Below, piece after piece: positions 34,646 to 42,379 of a stretch of DNA of 64,000 bases. The stretch comes from Streptomyces sp. NBC_00102. GTDB taxonomy: Bacteria > Actinomycetota > Actinomycetes > Streptomycetales > Streptomycetaceae. Below the pieces are notes generated by a model. That model saw only the letters and a program-made list of their open reading frames with translations. It had not been told where the DNA came from and did no database searches. Made by a program: the position numbers and the translations under genes. Within the stretch, counting starts at the first letter, position 1. Each line of letters begins with the position of its first letter. Location: NCBI RefSeq assembly GCF_026343115.1, contig NZ_JAPEMC010000005.1:124001-188000 (forward strand). Direction: 5' to 3'.

Positions 34646-35650
34646 ATGGATCAGACTCGCCGGCTGTGGAGGACCCTTGGCCTGGGAGCCGGTGAACTCT
34701 CGGTCTACGAGGCGCTCCTGGGGCCGAATCGGTATGAGAACCGGGAGGCGCTCGCCCGGAGTGTGGACATGGCCGACCATCAACTCGACGCTTCTCTGGA
34801 GAGGTTGAATACGAGCGGTTTCCTTCACCCCGAATCCGACGACCGGCTGCCCACCGCGGTCAACCCCACCACAGCCATACGTAACCAGATCCACATGCGC
34901 CGCGCGCATCTCCTCGACGCCTCATCGGATCTGGAGGTACTCACCGCTTCGGTAGACCGCCTGGCCGCCCAGGTGCTGGGTCGGTCAGCGCCCGCCCAGG
35001 GTGCGGGCATCGAGACGGTGAGGGGGCAACGGGACATCGCCGAAAAGGTGAACGCCCTTCTGATGTCCGCACAGACCGAGGTCAGTCTGCTCGACCGGCC
35101 CCCCTACGCCACCAGCGCGCCGGACGGAATGCCTGCCCCGCTGGCGGTCACCGATCTCGTCCGAAGAGGTGTGCGGGTGCGTGCGGTGGTGGACCGTGCG
35201 GGCCTGGAATTCCCGGGCCGTGCACGCGGGCTGAGTGAACTGGGGGATCAGGGAGTCGAGATACGTGTGGCGACGGACCTGCCGACGAAACTCATCACCG
35301 TGGACCGTCAGGTGACTCTCCTCCCTCCGAGCGACGCAGCGGATCCCTCCCAGGCGGCTGTGGTGGCCAGTGACTCCCTCCTGAGCAACGCCCTGGTGCC
35401 ACTGTTCGAGGAGATCTGGGAGCGCGCCTTGCCGATCGGCGTGGGCGGTACGGAGGAGGTGGCCGACGAGGACGGGGAACTGCTGACCATGCTGGCCGCC
35501 GGGCTGAAGGACGAGGCCATCGCCCGACGCCTGGACCTGCATGTGCACACGGTCCGTCGCAGAATCAGCAGGCTGATGACGAGCCTGAACGCCGAGACCC
35601 GATTCCAGGCGGGCATCCAGGCGGTGCGCAGGGGCCGCCTGCGCGCCTGA
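34646..35650 (+). CDS. TrmB/LuxR-type transcriptional regulator
   Basis: A 334-residue regulator. The N-terminus (residues about 5-65, LWRTLGLGAGELSVYEALLG, ALARSVDMADHQLDASLERL) resembles a TrmB-type winged helix. A middle region (about 140-250) looks like a phospholipase-D-like fold seen in TrmB-family sensors. The C-terminus (about 270-330, TMLAAGLKDEAIARRLDLHV, HTVRRRISRLMTSLNAETRF) is a LuxR-type helix-turn-helix. This layout recurs in Streptomyces next to secreted protease and protease-inhibitor genes. It probably controls the divergent M4 protease through the dyads between them. The ligand is unknown. Confidence 0.83.
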   Translation: MDQTRRLWRTLGLGAGELSVYEALLGPNRYENREALARSVDMADHQLDASLERLNTSGFLHPESDDRLPTAVNPTTAIRNQIHMRRAHLLDASSDLEVLTASVDRLAAQVLGRSAPAQGAGIETVRGQRDIAEKVNALLMSAQTEVSLLDRPPYATSAPDGMPAPLAVTDLVRRGVRVRAVVDRAGLEFPGRARGLSELGDQGVEIRVATDLPTKLITVDRQVTLLPPSDAADPSQAAVVASDSLLSNALVPLFEEIWERALPIGVGGTEEVADEDGELLTMLAAGLKDEAIARRLDLHVHTVRRRISRLMTSLNAETRFQAGIQAVRRGRLRA

Positions 35651-35845
35651 CCCGTTCAGGGGCCCGTAACGGCCTCGGTGTCGTCGGCACGAAGGCTCCG
35701 ACCACCCGTCGAATCGCGTTCGCCGGGGTGGTCCGCACCGGTCTGCCCGACGGCCGTCGGCCTCTCGCGCCGGGATGCGGTTCCGCCCGGACTGCCTACA
35801 CTCACAACGGCGGCCCATCGCACCCTCCGAGAGAGGTTGATGTAC

Positions 35846-36286
35846 ATGCCCACCAGCCTGAAAGCCGACTCGGTCGGCCCTGTGGACGTGGCTGTCGTCG
35901 TGTTCGAGGGAGACCGGTTCAACGGTGACATCGCCCCCGCACTCCGCGACCTCCACGACTCGGGAACCGTCCGCCTCCTGGACCTGGCCTTCGTCCGAAG
36001 GAGCCCGGAAGGATCGGTCGACATCGTCGAACTCGAGGACGCCGAGGTCGCCGAGGCGTTCGCCCGCACGACCGACGGCAGATTCGACCTGCTGAGCGAG
36101 GAGGACCTGCAGGGCGTGGCCGGCGATCTCGCCCCCGGTTCCTCGGCTCTCGTGGTGGCCTGGGAGAACGCCTGGGCCTCCCGGCTCGCGGCCGCGCTGC
36201 GAGGCTCGCACGGAGAAATGGTCTTCCTGGAGCGCATCCCCCGAGACGACGTCGAACGCGCCATCGCGGCCCTGGACGAGCAGTGA
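35846..36286 (+). CDS. DUF6325-like protein
   Basis: A 146-residue cytoplasmic protein with VDVAVVVFEGDRFNGDIAPA, LLDLAFVRRSPEGSVDIVEL and SSALVVAWENAWASRLAAAL. This pattern is known from small actinobacterial proteins of the DUF6325/DUF1269-type membrane-stress group and carries no catalytic motif. ATG 35846 has GAGAGG at a good 9-base spacing; ATG 35840 is too close. It is followed after 19 bases by a SHOCT-domain gene; the same pair occurs often, so they probably act together in an unknown envelope-related role. Confidence 0.75.
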   Translation: MPTSLKADSVGPVDVAVVVFEGDRFNGDIAPALRDLHDSGTVRLLDLAFVRRSPEGSVDIVELEDAEVAEAFARTTDGRFDLLSEEDLQGVAGDLAPGSSALVVAWENAWASRLAAALRGSHGEMVFLERIPRDDVERAIAALDEQ

Positions 36287-36305
36287 CACGGAAGAAGGAA
36301 TGATC

Positions 36306-36569
36306 ATGCCTCGACGCATGGGACGACCGGGCCTCCTCGGCACCATCGCCCGTACCGCCGTGATCACCGGCACCGCGAGGACGGTGTCGAACCACATGCA
36401 GCCCCGCGCGGACGAGCGGTACGTCGAACAGGCCCCGCCCCAGACGTACGCGGCTCCGGCGGCACCCGACCGGGTGGCGCAACTCACCGCGCTGGCGGAC
36501 CTGAAGTCGCAGGGGCTGCTGACGGACGAGGAATTCGCCACCGAGAAGGCGAAGATCCTGAACGCCTGA
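36306..36569 (+). CDS. SHOCT-domain small protein
   Basis: An 87-residue protein with Arg/Gly/Ala-rich N-terminus (MGRPGLLGTIARTAVITGTA) and a C-terminal SHOCT motif (LTALADLKSQGLLTDEEFAT, ending KAKILNA) of about 30 residues. SHOCT motifs form short helix pairs that mediate oligomerisation in many unrelated proteins. It follows the DUF6325-like gene by 19 bases and looks co-transcribed. ATG 36306 is preferred to 36300 because GAAGGA lies 6 bases before it. Confidence 0.8.
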   Translation: MPRRMGRPGLLGTIARTAVITGTARTVSNHMQPRADERYVEQAPPQTYAAPAAPDRVAQLTALADLKSQGLLTDEEFATEKAKILNA

Positions 36570-36912
36570 GCCCCCCGAGCTTTCCCACGGTGCGAACGCT
36601 TCCGCCTCCGCGCCGCGCGTCACGCTCTCTGCCGCCCTGAGACACCGCAGGCCGAACGACGCGTGCCACACAGAGCGCGACCGGTCTCACCCCGGCAACA
36701 CCGCACCAACGCCGCCCCGCTTCCGTCGGACCTGGCCACCTCGGCCCCGGCGGTAGGCGGGGCGGCTGCCGTGTACGGGCCGACGGCGGACTCCACGGCC
36801 AGGTGCCGGGAAACCTTGCCGCTGCTTCTCCCCTTCCGCGTTCCCGTGCCCGTCGCCGCCCTTCTCGGGGCGTCGTCGCCGCGGCTGAGGGCGGTGAACG
36901 ACTCCCAGAACA
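36570..36912. other. 343-base non-coding region
   Basis: I see no gene, RNA or repeat here. It separates the SHOCT gene from the MarR operator and may hold an internal transcription end for the former. Confidence 0.4.
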
Positions 36913-36942
36913 TACAGGGGGAACTGTACAGCTCAGACTGTA
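36913..36942. promoter_or_regulatory. Duplicated MarR-type operator
   Basis: Two overlapping perfect dyads TACAG-N6-CTGTA lie at 36913-36928 and 36927-36942, so three half-site blocks follow at a 14-base period. They end 7-19 bases before the possible MarR start codons. This suits cooperative binding of a MarR dimer pair that represses its own MarR-MFS operon. Confidence 0.8.
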
Positions 36943-36960
36943 GAAGCTATGGTGGAACGC

Positions 36961-37407
36961 ATGAGCGATAACCCGCACCCGTCGCCCTCTGCGGTCCAGG
37001 CTTCGCACGCGATCCGCGCGATCATCAGCCGGCTGCGGCGTCGCATCCTGAACGCCTCCGCCGTCGACGACCTCACCCTCGGCCAGACCTCGGTCCTGGC
37101 CCGGCTGTCCGGTGAGGGAGGCGTCACCGCGAGTGAACTCGCCTCCGCGGAAGGGGTACGCCACCAGTCGATGACGGCGATGGTCGCGGCACTCGCCGCG
37201 AGGGAACTGGTGGTGCGGCGCCCCGACCCGGCCGACGGCCGACGCCTGCTGATCGAGCTGACCCCGGAGGGCCGCCGCCGGCTGGAGGAAGGCCGGCAGG
37301 TCCGCACGGAGTGGCTCGCCGAACGGCTGCAGGACAGGTGCACGGAAGAGGAACGCCAGGCAGTGATCGCCGCCCTGGCCGTACTGGAGCGGTTGACGCA
37401 TGACTGA
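36961..37407 (+). CDS. MarR-family transcriptional regulator
   Basis: A 148-residue winged-helix regulator (AIRAIISRLRRRILNASAVD, VTASELASAEGVRHQSMTAM, the wing RRPDPADGRRLLIELTPEG). It precedes an MFS exporter that overlaps its stop by 8 bases, so the pair is one unit, a common drug-inducible efflux arrangement. A duplicated TACAG-N6-CTGTA operator is immediately upstream. ATG 36961 is preceded by GGTGGA; ATG 36949 is an in-frame alternative with a weaker site but almost touching the operator. Confidence 0.9.
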   Translation: MSDNPHPSPSAVQASHAIRAIISRLRRRILNASAVDDLTLGQTSVLARLSGEGGVTASELASAEGVRHQSMTAMVAALAARELVVRRPDPADGRRLLIELTPEGRRRLEEGRQVRTEWLAERLQDRCTEEERQAVIAALAVLERLTHD

Positions 37408-38827
37408 AGCGAAGACGGAATCCATACCCGGGACGGACAAGCCGGCGTTCGACCGGCGGCTGCTGCCGCCGATGATGCTCGGCTCCGTCCTGAACCCGAT
37501 CAACTCGACGATCATCTCCGTCGCGCTCGTCCCCATCGCCAGAGCCCTCGGCGCTCCGGCCTCCCAGACGGCGTGGCTGGTCTCCGCCCTCTACCTCGCC
37601 ACCGCACTCGGGCAGCCCGTCGTGGGCCGGCTCATCGACATATTCGGGCCGCGCAGGCTCTTCCTCCTCAGCACGAGCCTGGTCGGGGTCGCCGGAATCG
37701 TCGGCACCCTGGCACCGAACCTCGGCGTACTGATCGCCTCACGGGTCCTGCTCGGATTCGGTACCTGCGCCGGATACCCCGCCGCCATGGCGCTGCTGCG
37801 CAGCGAGGGCAAGCGCACCGGACAGGACAACCCCGGCGGGATTCTGACCGCGCTCGCCGTCGCCAACCAGACCGTCGCCGTGATCGGGCCGCTGCTGGGC
37901 GGATTGCTGATCGGGGTGGGCGGCTGGCGCGCGACCTTCGCGCTGAACATCCCGCTCGCCGTCGCGGCCGTACTGCTCGGGCTGTGGCGACTGCCCAAGC
38001 AGTACGCCTCCGACGAACCGGCGAAGGTGCGGGGGAGCGTGGCAGCCCGGATCGACCTCCCCGGCATGGGCCTGTTCGCCGCGACACTCACCTCGCTGCT
38101 GCTCTTCCTGATGAACCTGCACCTGCGCAACTGGTACCTGCTGCTGATCGTCGCCGCCGCCGGAGCCGCCTTCGCCGTACGGGAGCTGCGCGCCGAGACC
38201 CCCTTCATCGACCTGCGGGTACTCGGCGGGAACACGCCCCTGCTGACCACCTACGGCCGCGCGCTCGTCGCGTACGTCGTCGCCTACGCCTTCCTCTACG
38301 GCTTCAGCCAGTGGACCGAGGAAGGCCACGGACTCTCGCCCTTCCACGCCGGACTGGTGCAGATCCCCATGTTCCTGATGGCGATCTGCGTCTCCGTCGT
38401 CACCGGGCGGCGCAAGGGCGTGCGCGGCAAGCTGCTGGTCGGCGCGGCCGGGCAGATCGTCGCCTGCCTGGTGATCCTCACGCTCTCCGGAACCAGCCCC
38501 GTCTGGATGCTGCTCCTCGTGGCCCTGATCTTCGGCGTCCCGCAGGGGCTGAACAACCTGGCGCTGCAGAATTCCATCTACTTCCAGGCCGATCCCGAGC
38601 GCACCGCCTCCTCGGCCGGGCTGCTGCGCACTTTCTCCTACATGGGCTCGATGGTCGCCTCCTCCGCGACCGCCGCCTCCTTCGGCGATCACGCGGACAC
38701 CGGCGGCATGCACCAGCTCGCCTGGGTGATGCTCGCCGCCGGGGTGGTCTACCTCCTGATGACCGCCTTCGACCGCACCCTCGGCCGGGCGGCAGCGGGC
38801 GGGGAGGCGACCGGGACGGTGAAGTGA
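37400..38827 (+). CDS. MFS drug exporter (DHA2, EmrB/QacA-like)
   Basis: A 475-residue transporter with about 14 hydrophobic segments. It shows STIISVALVPIARALGAPAS in helix 1, GRLIDIFGPRRLFLLSTSLV (motif A), and the motif C-like LANQTVAVIGPLLGGLLIG. It likely exports amphipathic or cationic drugs by proton antiport. Its start lies inside the MarR gene end, so regulator and pump are translated together and the pump is probably induced by compounds that release MarR. The DHA2 assignment rests on length and helix count. Confidence 0.9.
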   Translation: MTEAKTESIPGTDKPAFDRRLLPPMMLGSVLNPINSTIISVALVPIARALGAPASQTAWLVSALYLATALGQPVVGRLIDIFGPRRLFLLSTSLVGVAGIVGTLAPNLGVLIASRVLLGFGTCAGYPAAMALLRSEGKRTGQDNPGGILTALAVANQTVAVIGPLLGGLLIGVGGWRATFALNIPLAVAAVLLGLWRLPKQYASDEPAKVRGSVAARIDLPGMGLFAATLTSLLLFLMNLHLRNWYLLLIVAAAGAAFAVRELRAETPFIDLRVLGGNTPLLTTYGRALVAYVVAYAFLYGFSQWTEEGHGLSPFHAGLVQIPMFLMAICVSVVTGRRKGVRGKLLVGAAGQIVACLVILTLSGTSPVWMLLLVALIFGVPQGLNNLALQNSIYFQADPERTASSAGLLRTFSYMGSMVASSATAASFGDHADTGGMHQLAWVMLAAGVVYLLMTAFDRTLGRAAAGGEATGTVK

Positions 38828-38900
38828 TCCGGGGTGCCGGCCATGGACCCGCGCGTAAAGGACTGGCGCGACACTCGCGGCCTGCGGAACACTGCCACCG

Positions 38901-39602
38901 GTGATCATGATGCAGCCCGTCCTGGAGATGGACACCCCGGAGGGTTTCGGCCTCTGGCCCGTCGCCGAGACCGAACGATTCGGCTTTCTCACGCTCGGCG
39001 GTGGGCTCTCACCGGCCGAGGTCGGCGCGGCCCTTGCACGTATCGCCGCGTACAACGACGCTGACCCCGAGGCCAACGACCTGCCGCCCCGTCCGGCCGA
39101 TCCGCTCGCCGGGTTCCTCAACGGCCTGCTCCACCTCGACTTCCTCCTGGTGCCGGGCGGCCTGCGCGTCACGGACACCTCCACCGGCGCCGTCTTCGCA
39201 CCCGGCTGTTGCGACGGGCTGGAGGAGCGGCGCGACTGGGAGGCAGTTGTCGACGGCCACTGCGTCATCGGGTACGACCACGCTCCCGACAGCAAGAGGA
39301 TCGCTGAGCGGATCGGTGACATGGTCCGGCTCACGGGCGCGACCGGCGGCGACGAGGGCACGGTGATCGAAGTGCCCGTGCCGGAGATGCGTCGGCTGCT
39401 CATTGGCGTCGAGAGCGATCTGACCGATTTTCACGTGCTGGCGGGTGCATGGGCCGATCAACACCTGTCCGAACACGCGGCAGGTGTTACCGCGTCCCTC
39501 GGCCGCCTTCTCGACCTCCCCGTCCCCGGTGTTCCCGGACCGGGGACGGGCGGTACCGGGATGTGGGGACGAGGAGCGTCCGGCGTCCCGCTGATGCCGT
39601 AA
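38901..39602 (+). CDS. Protein of unknown function
   Basis: A 233-residue protein that I do not recognise. It opens MQPVLEMDTPEGFGLWPVAE, has a compact, mildly acidic body with a C-C pair (FAPGCCDGLEERRDWEAV) and GYDHAPDSKRIAERIGDMVR, and ends with a Gly/Pro-rich tail (PVPGVPGPGTGGTGMWGRG). No signal peptide or membrane segment is seen. The start is uncertain (GTG 38901, or ATG 38907/38910). It follows an MFS gene by 73 bases and converges with a TetR gene. Third-position GC bias along the frame supports it as a real gene. Confidence 0.65.
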   Translation: MIMMQPVLEMDTPEGFGLWPVAETERFGFLTLGGGLSPAEVGAALARIAAYNDADPEANDLPPRPADPLAGFLNGLLHLDFLLVPGGLRVTDTSTGAVFAPGCCDGLEERRDWEAVVDGHCVIGYDHAPDSKRIAERIGDMVRLTGATGGDEGTVIEVPVPEMRRLLIGVESDLTDFHVLAGAWADQHLSEHAAGVTASLGRLLDLPVPGVPGPGTGGTGMWGRGASGVPLMP

Positions 39603-39673
39603 GCGCCCTCCCTGTTCCGGCCGGCCCCGCCGCCCCCGCGCGGCCGAAGTCCGCGGAGCCCGCGGGACACGCC

Positions 39674-40387
39674 TCAGCCGCTCGCCGCCACGTCGGGCTG
39701 CGCCCCAACGGCCTTGCCTCCGGCCCGGGGCCGCGTCCGCACCGGGATGCGGACGCCGTTCGCCGCGAGGCGGGACCGTACCCGGGCAAGCAGCGCGGCC
39801 GGATCGGGCCGGGCCTGCAAGGCGCCGAGGACCAGCAGCCACCACTGGTTCAGCCGGGCCCCCAGTTCTCGCTCACCCGCCACCTCGTCCGTCAGGGTGT
39901 AGAGCCCGAAGAACGAACATACGAGGGTGGTGGCCGTGCCCGAGGGATCGATTCCTCCGGCGAGTTCGCCCCGCGCCCGCGCCTCGGCGAGCAACCGCGT
40001 CACTGCCGCGGTCCAGCCGGCGAAGGGCGCGGGCACGGCCGCGTCGATGCTGCGGCGCTCGGTCCACAGGCGGGCGCCGGCGCGGGCTATGACGTCCTCC
40101 CGCAGGGTGTGGGCCACATCGAAGCTGAGCGCGACCAGCTTCTCCAGCGGGGGGATGCCCGGAGCGGTGTAACGGGCGTTCAACTGCGGCCAGCTGGCGA
40201 ACTGGGCGTGGACGACCGCGAGGGCCAGCTTCTCCTTGCTGGAGTAGTGGAAGTAGATCGCTCCGCTGGTACGGCCCGAACGGTCACCGACCTCATTGAT
40301 GCTGGTGCCCGCATACCCCTGTTCGACAAATAGGTGTGCTGCGGATTCCAGGAGCACTTTCCTGGTTGCTTGCGCTCTGTCTTGCAC
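39674..40387 (-). CDS. Gamma-butyrolactone-receptor-like TetR regulator
   Basis: A 237-residue TetR protein. The N-terminus (VQDRAQATRKVLLESAAHLF, then GYAGTSINEVGDRSGRTSGA, then IYFHYSSKEKLALAVVHAQF) closely follows ArpA/ScbR-type receptors, including the YFHFSSKE-like element. These bind gamma-butyrolactone or furan hormones and release autoregulatory sites in antibiotic clusters. Similarity beyond the helix-turn-helix is moderate, so it may be a pseudoreceptor. GTG 40387 fits known N-termini and has GAAGG upstream; ATG 40408 is an in-frame alternative. It is divergent from a HAD phosphatase gene over a 570-base gap, a pairing that recalls hormone biosynthesis loci. Confidence 0.78.
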   Translation of the reverse strand: MQDRAQATRKVLLESAAHLFVEQGYAGTSINEVGDRSGRTSGAIYFHYSSKEKLALAVVHAQFASWPQLNARYTAPGIPPLEKLVALSFDVAHTLREDVIARAGARLWTERRSIDAAVPAPFAGWTAAVTRLLAEARARGELAGGIDPSGTATTLVCSFFGLYTLTDEVAGERELGARLNQWWLLVLGALQARPDPAALLARVRSRLAANGVRIPVRTRPRAGGKAVGAQPDVAASG

Positions 40388-40408
40388 GGACGTTCTACCT
40401 TCGGTCAT

Positions 40409-40959
40409 GTGTCTGATTGTGTATGGCGCAGAGCTGCGCCGGTATCCCGATGTCGAGGATTCGACGCGCGGAGATTTTATTATTCTTCGACTGTGTCTGC
40501 GTGTGGGCGGCATTGAAGAATTCGTAAACCGGTTCGCAGGCGGGGTGGCGGTCGGGCCTACGCGCGGCCCTTCGTGCGTGCGCTCCTGACCTGCGCAACT
40601 TGCCTTTTTTCAGGCGTGGTTGCGGGTGGCGCCATCGATTTCTCGATGGCTCGGCGTGGTCGGATTCCGGGTGCCGGCTCCGTCGTCCACCGGCCGTCAA
40701 ACACTCGAAGTAGTGATTGCGTGATGCTTGATGCCGAAATTAACGTAGTCACTACGATGTTTTCGGGCTCACCTCGGACAGGACGGAAAGGCGTCCGTCG
40801 TGGCGTGCCCGGGAGGCGGCATCATTCCGTCTCCGCGTGCGGTCGACCGAGAGCGTGCGCCATCGCGATCTCAGCAGTCGAGTGCGCCTTTCCCGCAGCC
40901 TGTGTCACTGCACCCGCCGACCGGGCGGGGTGGGCGCGCTCTCCGAGAACGGCAGAGAA
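40409..40959. other. 551-base intergenic region between TetR and HAD genes
   Basis: No gene is supported. The DNA is clearly more A/T-rich than the surroundings. It contains GGCGCAG-ag-CTGCGCC (40425-40440), 17-38 bases from the possible TetR starts and so a candidate autorepression site, AACCGGTT at 40526-40533, and widely spaced arms GTAGTGA (40710-40716) and TCACTAC (40749-40755). None is a clear match to a butyrolactone-receptor consensus. Confidence 0.4.
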
Positions 40960-41646
40960 ATGACAGCTCATCGCATTTTCTCCTGGTCCCCGTCGGCGAT
41001 CGTCTTCGATTGCGACGGAACCCTGATGGACACCGAAAGTCATTGGCAGGACGCACGTCAGCGGGTCTTCGCCGAGTTCGGCCTCCGGCCCCCGGCAGGC
41101 TTCGCGGAACGCGCCAAGGGGGTCCACTACACCGAATGCGGCGCCCTCATGGCCGAGGAGTGCGGAAAACCCGACTTCGCCGACGACATGACGGACGCTC
41201 TGCTCAGACACTTCACGGCGCTGGTCGCCGACGATCCCGTCACCATGCCGGGTGCCGCCGCACTGGTACGGCTCGCAGCCCGGCACCTTCCTCTGGCGGT
41301 GGCGAGCAACTGCCCCTTGGACATGGTGGAGTCGAGCCTCGAACGGGCCGGCCTGCTCAGCCACTTCGACCATGTGGTCGTCGCGGGCGACGGCGTACGG
41401 CCCAAGCCGCATCCGGACGTCTACACGGTCGCCGCCGGCCTCTGCGGGGTTCCCGCGCAGGAGGCGCTCGCCGTGGAGGACTCCGTCACCGGCATCGTGT
41501 CCGCGCGGAAGGCCGGACTCCGGGTTCTGGGCACGGGACCTTACCCCGACGGACCCGGCGCGGAGCACGCCGACTCCTGGGTCGCCACCCTCGCCGATCC
41601 GGGCCTGGTGGCCTGGGCGGAGACACATATCGCCGGGGAGGACTGA
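40960..41646 (+). CDS. HAD-IA family phosphatase
   Basis: A 228-residue HAD hydrolase. The catalytic motif IVFDCDGTLMDTESHW sits at residues 14-29 (nucleophile D17, acid/base D19), motif II is ASN in AVASNCPLD, the lysine is in RPKPHPDVY, and motif IV is in EALAVEDSVTGIVSA. It resembles beta-phosphoglucomutase/phosphatase-type enzymes. ATG 40960 has a weak GCAGAGAA site. It lies opposite a butyrolactone-receptor-like TetR gene; in methylenomycin-type hormone clusters a HAD phosphatase (MmfP) removes phosphate from a hormone precursor, so a similar role is possible, although no AfsA homologue is in the window. Sugar-phosphate turnover is the alternative. Confidence 0.85.
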   Translation: MTAHRIFSWSPSAIVFDCDGTLMDTESHWQDARQRVFAEFGLRPPAGFAERAKGVHYTECGALMAEECGKPDFADDMTDALLRHFTALVADDPVTMPGAAALVRLAARHLPLAVASNCPLDMVESSLERAGLLSHFDHVVVAGDGVRPKPHPDVYTVAAGLCGVPAQEALAVEDSVTGIVSARKAGLRVLGTGPYPDGPGAEHADSWVATLADPGLVAWAETHIAGED

Positions 41647-41716
41647 CCACCCGCGGAGATATGGGGAGCGTCCGCCGGATCCGGGCCGGGACGGGTGCTC
41701 GGCCCGGTCCGCGGTG

Positions 41717-41750
41717 CGGGTGCCGTCCCGGCAGAACGGGCCGGCACCCG
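41717..41750. terminator. Probable terminator hairpin
   Basis: CGGGTGCCG (41717-41725) and CGGCACCCG (41742-41750), a 9-bp perfect stem with a 16-base loop, between the convergent HAD and MerR genes. Confidence 0.6.
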
Positions 41751-41910
41751 TGCGGTGTTCCTCGTGATCTCCGGGTGCGCCCGGCACTTCTCGTACTCGG
41801 GCGGCGCCCGGTGGACGCTGGAGAAGCTGGGTTCTGTTCCTCGTGCCGCCGGGTTGGGGATTGATCCTGCTCCGGCGAAAGGGGGCCCGTGAGTGAGTGG
41901 GTCGATTCGC

Positions 41911-42300
41911 TTACGCGTCGAGGGAGGCAAGCGCCCGGCGGGTCACGTCGGCCGGGGCCGCAGCGATGACGTCGTTGAGGGCGCCCATGGAGGACTGAAG
42001 GTCACTGATGGTCCGAGCGATGCGGCTGCGCTCCTGGTAGAGGTCGGCGAGCAGGTCCGAGCAGGTGGGAACGAGGCGGTCGCCGGTGTCCCGCAGACAC
42101 GGCAGAACCGTGGCGATGGTCGAGGTGTTCAGACCGGCGGCCAGCAGGCTGCGGATGCGACGGACGATGGCAACGTCCTCTTCGACGTATTCCCGGTAGC
42201 CACTGGGGAGCCGCTGCGGGTGGAGCAGACCCTGTTCTTCGTAGTAGCGCAGCAGGTGCACGGCCACGCCGGTCCGCCGGGACAGCTCACCGATGCGCAC
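41911..42300 (-). CDS. MerR-family transcriptional regulator
   Basis: A 129-residue regulator with VRIGELSRRTGVAVHLLRYY, EEQGLLHPQRLPSGYREYVE and AIVRRIRSLLAAGLNTSTIA, the DNA-binding head of MerR proteins, followed by a short dimer helix and a small C-terminal tail with CLRDTGDRLVPTC. GTG 42300 has AGGAGG 5 bases before it; a longer frame to 42393 would cross the promoter. It is divergent from an MFS exporter and probably activates it by untwisting the shared promoter at 42341-42370. The inducer is unknown. Confidence 0.9.
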   Translation of the reverse strand: MRIGELSRRTGVAVHLLRYYEEQGLLHPQRLPSGYREYVEEDVAIVRRIRSLLAAGLNTSTIATVLPCLRDTGDRLVPTCSDLLADLYQERSRIARTISDLQSSMGALNDVIAAAPADVTRRALASLDA

Positions 42301-42340
42301 AACGACCTCCTGATGGCGAGGCGGGCAATGCCTGCTCGTC

Positions 42341-42370
42341 TTGACTCTCATACCGATGTGAGACTTTAGC
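42341..42370 (+). promoter_or_regulatory. MerR-type promoter/operator for the MFS exporter
   Basis: A -35 box TTGACT (42341-42346) and a -10-like TTTAGC (42365-42370) with an 18-base spacer enclose the dyad TCTCA-N8-TGAGA (42346-42363). A stretched spacer containing a dyad is the hallmark of MerR-activated promoters. The start codon follows 9 bases later, so the leader is very short or absent. Confidence 0.75.
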
Positions 42371-42379
42371 GTCTGCCGC

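Noticed and set aside
40409..40960. A butyrolactone autoregulatory element between the TetR and HAD genes.
   Set aside because: AACCGGTT and nearby words are suggestive, but half-site spacing and sequence do not match the ScbR/ArpA consensus well enough.
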